Origin: Flavobacterium shii
GTDB lineage: Bacteria; Bacteroidota; Bacteroidia; Flavobacteriales; Flavobacteriaceae
Assembly: GCF_025847235.1 (NCBI RefSeq)
Contig: NZ_JAOZEW010000031.1
Span: 1 to 56,106 of the forward strand
DNA length: 56,106 bases
Reading direction: 5' to 3'
In this document: piece after piece, positions 8,835-16,706 of the stretch
Numbering within the stretch: position 1 is the first letter of the stretch
Layout of the letters: each line of letters begins with the position of its first letter
The notes under the pieces: model-generated
The model's input: the letters and a program-made list of their open reading frames with translations, nothing else
Told to the model about the DNA's origin: nothing
Databases searched by the model: none
Position numbers and translations under genes: made by a program

Positions 8835-9137
8835 TCAAAGCTCATTTTTTAATGAGTTTATATAATTGAATATTTCATTTTCATTCCTTTTATAATATGT
8901 CCATTTTCCATGTCTGGTAGCAATTAAAAGGTCTACTTTATGCATCATAGCCAAATAATGTGATACAGTCGATTGTGACAAACCTGTTTTATCCTGAATA
9001 TGACAAACACAAACCCCGTCACTAAAATCAGGCACATTTACTTGCACAGGAAAATTAGCCTCAGGTTTTTTTAGCCAATGCAAAATATCAATCCGAGCTT
9101 GATTTGATAATACCTTATTAATTTCTATGATATCCAT
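8835..9137 (-). CDS. ArsR/SmtB-family winged-helix repressor
   Basis: This is a 100-residue single-domain regulator. Its recognition helix region reads DKTGLSQSTVSHYLAMM, followed by a wing (ATRHGKWTYYKRNENEI) typical of the ArsR family. GVCVCHIQ, just before the recognition helix, matches the CVC metal-binding position of classical ArsR sensors, but many non-metal homologues keep the same cysteines. Such proteins are dimeric repressors released by a small ligand or metal. It is probably autoregulated: an inverted repeat lies 21 bases upstream of its start. It is followed by the proline dehydrogenase gene, the obvious regulatory target. Confidence 0.88.
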   Translation of the reverse strand: MDIIEINKVLSNQARIDILHWLKKPEANFPVQVNVPDFSDGVCVCHIQDKTGLSQSTVSHYLAMMHKVDLLIATRHGKWTYYKRNENEIFNYINSLKNEL

Positions 9138-9158
9138 ATCACAAATATATATATTTAT

Positions 9159-9178
9159 ATATCGAAATATATCGATAT
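9159..9178. promoter_or_regulatory. Candidate ArsR operator
   Basis: Seven-bp perfect arms ATATCGA (9159-9165) and TCGATAT (9172-9178) are separated by six bases, 21 bases upstream of the arsR-like start codon. The length and AT-rich symmetry suit a dimeric ArsR protein. The surrounding sequence is also AT-rich and alternating, which raises the chance of coincidence. Confidence 0.5.
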
Positions 9179-9237
9179 GTTTAAATGAAATTATAAAAAA
9201 TGTTTAAGCTAAATAAACTCAAATTAAAGTAGCGTAT

Positions 9238-10014
9238 TTACTGATCTAAATTCGAACTACTCAACCAAGTTAGCATTTTGGTTCTTTTTTCCCTGCTTAC
9301 AAAAATCTCTTTATCGAAAGGCAGTAATAAATTTACTTTTAGTTTACGCGGAAAGTAGTCTGTAGCATCTTGTATTGCATTACGGTTAACCAAAAACTGC
9401 CTGTTCATTCGAAAGAAAACTTGCTGAGTCTTTTTTTCAAGATCTTCCAAACTATCATTAAGAATATAGCTTTTACCGGAATGAGTAAGCATGGTTGTTG
9501 TCTCATTTTCGACATAAAACAACGCTATTTTATCAAAAGTAAAAGGCAATAATCGATCTCTAAATTTTACCATAAGAGTACCGCTTCCTTTTTGTTGCAT
9601 ACTCGATAAGCTCTCAATAGCAGTTTGATATTGTAAAGAAAGCTGATGCGACATAATTTTTTTCATGTTCTTAAATTTTTCTACCGCCAGCTTTAAAGCC
9701 TCATAACTAAAAGGTTTTAGAATGTATTCGATTCCATTTGCTTTAAAAGCATCCAAAGCATACTCATCAAAAGCGGTACAAAAAATAAGAGGAACTTGTA
9801 AAGGAACAGCCTGAACAATTTCAAAACTCAATCCATCTCCAAGTTGAATATCACTAAATATAAGGTCTGGTTGCGGATGCACTTTAAAATAAGAAATTGC
9901 TTCCTTGACAGAACCTAAAATAGATACTATCTCAAGATCTGAACTAATCTCTTTAAGGCTGGCAGCCAGATCTTCGGCAACCAGAGTTTCGTCTTCAATT
10001 ATTATTATTTTCAT
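9238..10014 (-). CDS. LytTR-type response regulator
   Basis: The 258-residue product has an N-terminal receiver domain (about 1-118). It shows acidic residues E7, D8 and E9, phosphoacceptor D55 in LIFSDIQLGDG, a switch Thr in FCTAF, and the Lys of ILKPF. A linker leads to a C-terminal LytTR DNA-binding domain (about 145-250), with FYVENETTTMLTHSGKSYILNDSL and RMNRQFLVNRNAI as typical signatures. It overlaps the upstream histidine kinase gene by 20 bases, so the two are translationally coupled partners. The regulated genes are not shown by the sequence, but the outer-membrane protein gene transcribed just upstream of the pair, in the same direction, has a direct repeat over its promoter and is a plausible target. 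Confidence 0.93.
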   Translation of the reverse strand: MKIIIIEDETLVAEDLAASLKEISSDLEIVSILGSVKEAISYFKVHPQPDLIFSDIQLGDGLSFEIVQAVPLQVPLIFCTAFDEYALDAFKANGIEYILKPFSYEALKLAVEKFKNMKKIMSHQLSLQYQTAIESLSSMQQKGSGTLMVKFRDRLLPFTFDKIALFYVENETTTMLTHSGKSYILNDSLEDLEKKTQQVFFRMNRQFLVNRNAIQDATDYFPRKLKVNLLLPFDKEIFVSREKRTKMLTWLSSSNLDQ

Positions 10015-11053
10015 GTGTGCCTATTTTAAAGCTTACAGAAAAAGTAATCCCGTCGTTATTAATCATAATCTCATTTCCGGACCAAATTTGGTAGCGTTCA
10101 GCAAGATTTGCCAGACCACTTTTAAGCGAGGTTTCTCCAAATTCTTTGGTATACATCGTATTAGATACCGATATATAAGCTCCTTGCTGCTCTATGATTA
10201 TGCGAAGAGGATGCTGTTTTGTAAATTTATTATGTTTTATCGCATTTTCGGCCAATGGTTGTAATGAAAAAGTAGGGACATATGCTTTTAGCATCTGCGG
10301 GTCATTAATTACGATATCCCATTCCAGCGCTTCGGTAAAACGCATTTTTTGCATCTCAAGATAATTCCTGCAAAACTCAAGTTCTTGTTCGAGTGTTGTA
10401 ATCATACTTCCGTTAAGTGACACTGCTGTACGCAAAAAACTAGCAAGTTGAATGAGATAATGCTCACCAAGATTGAGGTCTTTCTTATAAAGCGCTTTTA
10501 GAGTATTGAGTGAGTTAAAAAGAAAATGTGGATGAATTTGTTGCTTTAAAAGTAGGTTTTCGGCTTCTGCAGAACGCAATTGTAATCTTGAATTTTCTAG
10601 CTCAGTTTGTGTTTTTGCAAGTCTTAGTATCGCAAAATCCTGTAGAAGCAATACCAAAGTAGACAAAATAAGTGCTTCTATTAAAAATGTAGATAACAAT
10701 GGTATATTATAAATACTCCATTTAACTCCTGCCAGCTTGGCAAAAAAGGGCCATAGAATTAATTGAAGTAAAATAGAAACACTAAAACTGGCAGTATAAC
10801 GCCATAATCTGAATTTGGATATATTATTAGGAAATCTTGCTGCACATAATTTCAAGATATAGGATAGTGAGAAAGTAACAAGGAATATGTAGCATCCGCT
10901 TTTTATGGTCATATAAAAGATAAGACTAGTCGAATTCCTGAACATAATAAGAAAAAACAAGGCAAGAAATGACACTAAGAACGTAAGGAACAAATTCATT
11001 TTATAGATTTCCTTCAAAATCTGTGGACTGAAGGATTTAGCAATATTGCTCAT
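9995..11053 (-). CDS. LytS-type membrane histidine kinase
   Basis: The 352-residue product has four predicted membrane helices at about residues 20-38, 44-68, 88-110 and 118-140. A short coiled-coil linker then leads to the His_kinase domain, with phosphoacceptor H176 in QQIHPHFLFNSLNTLK. The ATP-binding part follows with LQPLAENAIKHN (N-box) and SGLANLAERY. There is no extracytoplasmic sensory domain, so it likely senses a signal in or at the membrane, as 2TM/4TM LytS-like kinases do. It is co-transcribed with the overlapping LytTR regulator. The gap of 167 bases from the preceding gene contains a terminator hairpin for that gene and presumably the kinase promoter. Confidence 0.92.
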   Translation of the reverse strand: MSNIAKSFSPQILKEIYKMNLFLTFLVSFLALFFLIMFRNSTSLIFYMTIKSGCYIFLVTFSLSYILKLCAARFPNNISKFRLWRYTASFSVSILLQLILWPFFAKLAGVKWSIYNIPLLSTFLIEALILSTLVLLLQDFAILRLAKTQTELENSRLQLRSAEAENLLLKQQIHPHFLFNSLNTLKALYKKDLNLGEHYLIQLASFLRTAVSLNGSMITTLEQELEFCRNYLEMQKMRFTEALEWDIVINDPQMLKAYVPTFSLQPLAENAIKHNKFTKQHPLRIIIEQQGAYISVSNTMYTKEFGETSLKSGLANLAERYQIWSGNEIMINNDGITFSVSFKIGTHENNNN

Positions 11054-11160
11054 GATTATAGATTTACATTTTAAGGATTGAGATCTTACTATTTCTTATT
11101 CTAAATAGGATTAATTTACAAAAAAATAAGATCATATCGCACTATTCTTTGATAATATAA

Positions 11161-11190
11161 AAATACCAACTACTTGTGCAGTTGGCATTT
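11161..11190 (-). terminator. Probable terminator of the outer-membrane protein gene
   Basis: An 11-bp stem with one G-T wobble is read on the minus strand as AAATGCCAACT, an 8-base loop, then AGTTGGTATTT. It lies 31 bases past the stop at 11221 and is followed by a short T-rich stretch. The T-run is interrupted, so termination may be partial. Confidence 0.55.
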
Positions 11191-11220
11191 TACTCTTTTC
11201 ATAATGAAAACCAAAATGAC

Positions 11221-11799
11221 TTAAAAAATGTAAAAGAGACTGACTTGTGCGGTATTGTTCTGGAAATCTGTATTTATTGTTGTCGATTTTATTTTACTAA
11301 CATCTGTAAGTCCCATATAGTATCTAGCTCCAATACCAAGACCGTTCGGTAACTGATAACCAATTCCTCCTACAACTCCGGCATCAATTTTTTCTCCGAA
11401 TTTATCACTCGTTATAGCTTTAAAATTCTCGGAAGCCAAAATTCCAAATTGTGGTCCTGCCTCAATGTATAATCCGAATTTTGTTTTATATTTTAATACA
11501 ATAGGCACTGATATGTAAGATAGTTTAAGGTCTTTTTCATTTGATAACGCTCCTTTTAATTTAGCACCCTGAGTTGAGAATAAAAATTCTTCCTGAATAG
11601 AGAAACTTTTATTGATATCAAATGCAACTATTGCACCTGCATGAAACCCAACTAGTCCTTCAGTTTCAAAATTAGCATTGTTAAAATCACTGTAGTTTGC
11701 ACCCGCTTTAAGACCAAAATGAAGTCTGTCAAAAAAGCTTTGGCTAAATGCAGATGTTGTGGATATAAGGATAATACAAAGCAAAAATAATTTTTTCAT
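11221..11799 (-). CDS. Small outer-membrane beta-barrel protein (porin family, PF13568-like)
   Basis: I place the start at the ATG at 11797-11799, giving 192 residues with a clear signal peptide (MKKLFLLCIILISTTSAFSQ). A longer frame back to 11883 exists but would place the promoter inside the coding region. The mature protein begins FFDRLHFGLKAGANYSDF and then shows alternating strands, for example GFHAGAIVAFDI, LSYISVPIVLKYKT, GLYIEAGPQFGIL and GLGIGARYYMGLTD, ending in the aromatic residue Phe. That is the layout of eight-stranded barrels common in Bacteroidota. Its function is unknown; such proteins are often stress-responsive. It is monocistronic, with a promoter at 11855-11883 and a terminator at 11161-11190. 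Confidence 0.88.
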   Translation of the reverse strand: MKKLFLLCIILISTTSAFSQSFFDRLHFGLKAGANYSDFNNANFETEGLVGFHAGAIVAFDINKSFSIQEEFLFSTQGAKLKGALSNEKDLKLSYISVPIVLKYKTKFGLYIEAGPQFGILASENFKAITSDKFGEKIDAGVVGGIGYQLPNGLGIGARYYMGLTDVSKIKSTTINTDFQNNTAQVSLFYIF

Positions 11800-11854
11800 G
11801 ATTTTTATAATTTTAAATGTTGTCTGGCAAATCGCCTTTTTTATTTTGATGGTA

Positions 11855-11883
11855 CAAACATAAAAAGCATTGGAGACAGACAA
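11855..11883 (-). promoter_or_regulatory. Bacteroidota-type promoter of the outer-membrane protein gene
   Basis: On the minus strand, TTG (11883-11881), 18 bases and TATGTTTG (11862-11855) match the TTG / TAnnTTTG consensus exactly. The predicted transcript starts near 11848 and leaves a leader of about 50 bases before the ATG at 11799. This is the main reason for rejecting the upstream start. Confidence 0.75.
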
Positions 11884-11910
11884 ATAAAAAACATGGGCGA
11901 GACGGACAAA
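11872..11910 (-). promoter_or_regulatory. Direct repeat over the -33 region, candidate activator site
   Basis: GAGACAGACAAA (11873-11884) and GAGACGGACAAA (11899-11910) are 12-base copies with one mismatch, 26 bp apart. The first overlaps the -33 TTG. This is where a transcriptional activator would bind. The LytTR regulator encoded downstream is one candidate, but its family usually uses a 21-22 bp period. Confidence 0.45.
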
Positions 11911-12169
11911 ATTGAAGGGGAAGTGTGCGGAGTACTTTTTTTAACAGGATTATCCAGCTTTACAAAATTGTATTTTACTACCAAAAAAAGCAAATCTTCT
12001 TCTATTTATAAGTTTAAATTTATTAATTCCGAAGATTTTTGTAATACTATTTACATTATGGAAAACAAAAGCAATTTGCGCCAATATTTATGCTAATAAT
12101 ATTCAAATTTAGATTATAATTGTACTTTTTACACAGAATAAGAATTCGATTTTTAAAACCTGTTTTGCT

Positions 12170-15100
12170 TTGAAGTACTTTTACCTACATTTAATAATTG
12201 CCTTAGTTTTTTCCTTCTCTGTTCATTCTCAGGATTATCCGGTTAAATTTCTAGATATATCCGATGGTTTGTCCAATAACTCTGTTACAACAATATTTCA
12301 GGATAACGATGGATATATGTGGTTTGGTACTTACGATGGGCTAAACAGGTATGACGGATATAATTTTAAAGTATTTCGCAACCGTATTAATGATAAAAAA
12401 TCATTACCATTTAATACCATTTATAATATCGAAGGAGATTCTAGAAACAATCTTTGGATAGGTGGTACTCAGGGAGTCTGTATTTATGATAAAAAAGCTT
12501 CCATCTTTCATTCTGCTAAATATGTAGTTTCAAACAAAAAACCAGAGACCTTAAAAGATATTATCCATCAGATGAGTTCTGTCTCGGATAATCTGGTATT
12601 AATTGCGTCTCAAAATTTAGGTTTGATTACGTTCGAAAATGGTTCTTTTGTCGGAAAACATATTTCGCTTAAAGCATCGGAAAATAGGGATATTATCAAT
12701 AATTATGACGCGATTGCAATTCAGGATGATAAGAAAAATGGGCATTCCTGGATTTATGTAAAAAACGTAGGTGTTTGTAGTTATAAATATGGATCTAAGA
12801 GTTTAAATGTCGTTTTTCCGCTTTCTATAGAAGTTAAATCTATGAAACTTACCAGAGATGGGAATTTATTACTGGGAACCGATGAAGGACTTTTTTTATT
12901 TAATACAAAATCAGGTTTACTATCAGAGAATTATTTCTCTAACAAATGCAGTGTAACTGATATTCTTGTAGATAAGAAAAATGAAATATGGATTACAACA
13001 GACGGTTGCGGAATTTATAAAGTTATTGGCACTAATAAAAAAGCAATTCCTACTAATGCAATAAAAGAGAACCAACTGGCAAAAAGTAATTCGGTTTGGA
13101 GTTTATACGAAGATAAATCCGGAAATAAATGGTTTGGTTCTTTGCGAGGCGGAATAAGTATGTTGAGCAACACTACAAAGTATTTTAAAAGCATTAGATA
13201 TAATGCAAAGGATCCTGCCGAAAATTTTATTCTGTCATTTTGTGAAGACGAAAAAAACAATTTGTGGGTAGGAACAGATGGTGCCGGATTAAAATATTGG
13301 GATCGCAAAAATAATAAATATATAAATTATGGTAATAAACTTTCGAGCAATTTTATAACGGGTATCATCCGGGATAATAATAACGATATTTGGCTTTCCT
13401 CATGGGCTTGCGGTGTAAATAAGATTAACACAAAGAATAATACAGTAACTCAATATTCCTGTTACAACCCGTTTACAAAACAAACGGAGAAAAATATTTG
13501 GTTTGTATATCAGGATTCCAAAGCAAATATATGGGCGAGCGCCACAAACGAAGGTTGTCTGTATCTTTTTGATAGAACTAAAAATAGTTTCTCCCTTTTT
13601 GATAAATCGATTAATAATTTACAGTCCTTTACCGAAACCAGTGACGGGAAGCTTTGGGCTGGGAATTATTCTTCTTTATTTTCTATCGAAAAAACAACCC
13701 ATAAAATCAATAAAATCGCCATTGGTAATCCTATAAGAAGCATTCATGAGGACAAGGATAAAAATTTGTGGCTAGGTACTCAGGAAGGTGCATTATTGCT
13801 ATTTGACAGACTAACAAATAAGTATAAAAGATTCACTATAGATGATGGCTTGTCGTCGAATACGGTTTTAAGAATACTCGAAGATAAAGAAGGGAATTTA
13901 TGGATGAGCACTTACAATGGTATTTGTAGATTTGATAAAAAAAGAAAAACATTTAGAAATTTCTCTGTGAATGATGGTCTCCAAAGCAATCAGTTTAGTT
14001 TTAATGCAGGACTTAAATTATCTACAGGAGAGTTTGTGTTTGGTGGAATTAATGGTTTTAATATCTTTTTTCCGGAAGCAATAAAAGATTTTAACCAAGA
14101 GAATAATTTATTACTAACTGATTTTTATGTAAATAATCAACCAATCGAAGAAAGTAATACGGAAATGGTATCGGAGTTAAATTCTGATAAAATTAAAGAA
14201 GTAAATCTTGCATACGATCAAACCTCTTTATCATTAGAATTTGTGGGGCTGGATTATAACAATGCCGATAAAATAAATTATGCATATTACTTAGACGGAT
14301 GGGACGAACAATGGAATTATGTTGGACAATCCCGAAAAGCAAATTATGCCAGATTATCTGAAGGGAAATATGTGTTTAAAGTAAAAACAACAAACTTTAA
14401 AGGTGGATGGAATAAAGAAGAAAGTCTTGTTACTATAGTAGTATTACCACCTTGGTATAGAACATGGTGGGCGTATAGTTTATATATACTTGCTGGTATT
14501 TGGGTTGTTTTGGGTTACATAAAGTATAATAAAAACAAGGAAAGATTAAAATATAAAGTAAAAATTGCCGAGCTGGAAAGAGTAAAAGAGAAAGAAATTG
14601 CCGAAAAGCAATCGTCGATGTTTACCTATATATCTCATGAATTTCGAACTCCACTTTCTCTTATTATAAATCCATTAAAAAAAGCGGTTCAGAAAGAAAG
14701 TGTTCAAAATGGCTCATCGGGAAGTGATTTGGCAATTGCACACAGAAATGCCAGAAGACTTTTGAGTTTGGTAGATCAGTTATTGCTTTTTCGTAAAGCC
14801 GAAAATGATGGAGATCTTCTTAGGCTTTCGACTATTAATGTGAATAATTTATGCAATGAAGTATATCAATGCTTTGTAAATCAAGCCAAAGATAAAAATA
14901 TTAGCTACAATTTTTATATTCCAGATCACGATGTTGAAATAATTGGTGATTATGAAAAAATAGAGATATCGCTATTTAATCTTATGTCCAATGCTTTTAA
15001 ATACACCCCAATAGGAGGAGAAATTAGCCTTAAGCTTACAGAAAATGAAAGAGATATACTTTTGGATATTTCGGATAGTGGTTCTGGAATTGAGAAGAAT

Positions 15101-16219
15101 GATATCGAAGTGATATTCGAAAAATTTAAACAAATTAACTCCAAAGCATCAGTTGGAACAGGCTTTGGAATCGGACTTTTTATCGTGAAATATTTTGTAG
15201 ATAAACACAAAGGTTCTGTAAGTTGTAGTAGTGAAATTGGGAAAGGAAGTATATTTAAACTAACTTTTTTAAAAGGAGACAATCATTTTAAAGATATTGA
15301 AGTTTCTAATGTTGTACCGCAAAGAAGTCAATTATTTGATGAGCTTATTGCTGATGATTCTGAAGAAGAAATTTTACTTGTTACCAATGGAATTTGTGAT
15401 GATAGATTTGATAAATTACTACTTACCGATAAGCGTACCATATTAATTATTGATGATAATACAGATATAAGAAACTATCTGATAAAATTATTCTCCAAAG
15501 CATATCTGGTTTATAGTGCCGAAGATGGAGAGGAAGGTTTAAAATTAACCAAGAAACACATGCCCGATTTAGTAATTAGCGATATTACTATGGAGGGAAT
15601 GGATGGTCTCGAATTATGCCGAAAAATTAAAGAAAATAGTAACCTGTCGCATATACCAGTAATATTATTAACTGCATCCCAAAATCCCGAAACACATCTC
15701 CGGGGAATAAGCGATGGGGCAGACGATTATATCACAAAACCATTTGATGATGATATTCTTGTTGCACGCGTGGAGTCATTATTAAAAAACCGAAGTAATT
15801 TGCGTAAATACTTTCTGGATAGTATAACGCTTAAAGAAAACACTCAAAAAGTACCATTAGAATATCAGGAAATGCTTAAAAAGTGTATTGCTATTGTCGA
15901 AGCCAATATTCATAAAAGAGATTTTACAATTAAGAATTTTGCACTGGAAATGGGAATGAGCCACAGAACGCTTTACACCAAAATTAAAATTATTTCCGGA
16001 CAAACTCTTAATGCTTTTATACGTTCGGTTAGGATAAGGAGAGCAGCTATGTTGATGTTAACCGAAAATATTAATATTACTCAGGCAGGGGCAGAGGTAG
16101 GTTTTGAAGATCCTAAATACTTTAGACAGCAATTTGTAAAGTTATTTGGAATTACTCCCTCAGAGTATATCAAGAAATATAAAAACTCCTTTAATGCCGA
16201 TTTAAATATTATAAAATAG
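12170..16219 (+). CDS. Hybrid two-component system (HTCS) sensor/regulator of the PUL
   Basis: The 1349-residue product begins at a TTG, since no in-frame ATG precedes the signal peptide (MKYFYLHLIIALVFSFSVHSQ). Residues of about 25-650 form two seven-bladed propellers of Reg_prop repeats (GLSNNSVTTIFQDNDGYMWF; KEGNLWMSTYNGICRFD). A Y_Y_Y domain (about 690-755) and one membrane helix (about 765-785) follow. The cytoplasmic part has HisKA with H823 in YISHEFRTPLS, an HATPase domain (FNLMSNAFKYTP; GFGIGLFIV), a receiver with D1138 in VISDITMEGMDG, and a C-terminal AraC DNA-binding domain (about 1250-1340). HTCS proteins sense an oligosaccharide in the periplasm and directly activate their neighbouring PUL. 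Here the SusC/D genes begin 490 bases downstream, so this protein is the likely activator. Confidence 0.95.
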   Translation: MKYFYLHLIIALVFSFSVHSQDYPVKFLDISDGLSNNSVTTIFQDNDGYMWFGTYDGLNRYDGYNFKVFRNRINDKKSLPFNTIYNIEGDSRNNLWIGGTQGVCIYDKKASIFHSAKYVVSNKKPETLKDIIHQMSSVSDNLVLIASQNLGLITFENGSFVGKHISLKASENRDIINNYDAIAIQDDKKNGHSWIYVKNVGVCSYKYGSKSLNVVFPLSIEVKSMKLTRDGNLLLGTDEGLFLFNTKSGLLSENYFSNKCSVTDILVDKKNEIWITTDGCGIYKVIGTNKKAIPTNAIKENQLAKSNSVWSLYEDKSGNKWFGSLRGGISMLSNTTKYFKSIRYNAKDPAENFILSFCEDEKNNLWVGTDGAGLKYWDRKNNKYINYGNKLSSNFITGIIRDNNNDIWLSSWACGVNKINTKNNTVTQYSCYNPFTKQTEKNIWFVYQDSKANIWASATNEGCLYLFDRTKNSFSLFDKSINNLQSFTETSDGKLWAGNYSSLFSIEKTTHKINKIAIGNPIRSIHEDKDKNLWLGTQEGALLLFDRLTNKYKRFTIDDGLSSNTVLRILEDKEGNLWMSTYNGICRFDKKRKTFRNFSVNDGLQSNQFSFNAGLKLSTGEFVFGGINGFNIFFPEAIKDFNQENNLLLTDFYVNNQPIEESNTEMVSELNSDKIKEVNLAYDQTSLSLEFVGLDYNNADKINYAYYLDGWDEQWNYVGQSRKANYARLSEGKYVFKVKTTNFKGGWNKEESLVTIVVLPPWYRTWWAYSLYILAGIWVVLGYIKYNKNKERLKYKVKIAELERVKEKEIAEKQSSMFTYISHEFRTPLSLIINPLKKAVQKESVQNGSSGSDLAIAHRNARRLLSLVDQLLLFRKAENDGDLLRLSTINVNNLCNEVYQCFVNQAKDKNISYNFYIPDHDVEIIGDYEKIEISLFNLMSNAFKYTPIGGEISLKLTENERDILLDISDSGSGIEKNDIEVIFEKFKQINSKASVGTGFGIGLFIVKYFVDKHKGSVSCSSEIGKGSIFKLTFLKGDNHFKDIEVSNVVPQRSQLFDELIADDSEEEILLVTNGICDDRFDKLLLTDKRTILIIDDNTDIRNYLIKLFSKAYLVYSAEDGEEGLKLTKKHMPDLVISDITMEGMDGLELCRKIKENSNLSHIPVILLTASQNPETHLRGISDGADDYITKPFDDDILVARVESLLKNRSNLRKYFLDSITLKENTQKVPLEYQEMLKKCIAIVEANIHKRDFTIKNFALEMGMSHRTLYTKIKIISGQTLNAFIRSVRIRRAAMLMLTENINITQAGAEVGFEDPKYFRQQFVKLFGITPSEYIKKYKNSFNADLNIIK

Positions 16220-16449
16220 TTTTATTCCCTATTTCAATCCTATTAAATGAAACAATTTATCTCTTATTATTCAAAAAATGGATTCGTTATTTCTGTTTTT
16301 GATAATTGCAATACTATATCATATAGGATGTATAATTATGTTATGCGTAAAAAATCACACTATTTTTTTTACAATTATTAATTTATACCTTAAAATAATA
16401 CTTGATTACGGATTTGACCACCTTTTTTTTCCATTTTACCCCTCCTTAA

Positions 16450-16475
16450 ACTTTGCAACTAGATATTACTTTGCA
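16450..16475 (+). promoter_or_regulatory. ACTTTGCA direct repeat upstream of the PUL operon
   Basis: ACTTTGCA occurs at 16450-16457 and again at 16468-16475, 18 bp apart, in the gap between the HTCS gene and the first PUL gene. The second copy is part of TTACTTTG, one base off the -7 consensus, so it may be part of a promoter. Alternatively the pair is an HTCS binding site. The remaining sequence of 16220-16706 is AT-rich without a convincing gene. Confidence 0.3.
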
Positions 16476-16612
16476 CAAATGGTAATATGTAAGTTATGTT
16501 ACTGTATAATTTATAAGTGTTTAATTTTTCGGTGAGTCTTAGAATCTGTTTTAAGAAATGAGTTCCAATAAACAGAGGAATGTAAGAGATTATTTTACGC
16601 ATTACTTATCAT

Positions 16613-16635
16613 ACCCGCAGTTGTAAACTGCGGGT
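16613..16635 (+). promoter_or_regulatory. GC-rich hairpin in the leader of the PUL operon
   Basis: Ten-bp perfect arms ACCCGCAGTT (16613-16622) and AACTGCGGGT (16626-16635) surround a three-base loop. The G+C content is well above that of the surrounding DNA. There is no T-run afterwards, so it is not an obvious terminator. It lies 71 bases before the ATG of the lipoprotein gene and could be a transcript-processing or stabilising element, or a terminator of weak efficiency for the HTCS gene. Confidence 0.5.
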
Positions 16636-16706
16636 TTAAACAAGAATAAAATTAGATCTAACTTAAAACCAAACCAAACTAACAAATAAACCTTAAACTT
16701 AAAGAG

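Noticed and set aside
11800..11883. Upstream extension of the outer-membrane protein reading frame
   Set aside because: It contains the consensus promoter, and the signal peptide begins only at residue 29 of the longer frame.
11893..12096. Plus-strand frame of 67 residues upstream of the HTCS gene
   Set aside because: It covers the promoter and direct repeat of the divergent outer-membrane protein gene and has a random-looking composition.
16278..16535. Plus-strand frame of 85 hydrophobic residues between the HTCS and PUL genes
   Set aside because: Its hydrophobicity follows from the T-rich DNA; it overlaps the presumed control region, and no coherent helix pattern with charged flanks is visible.
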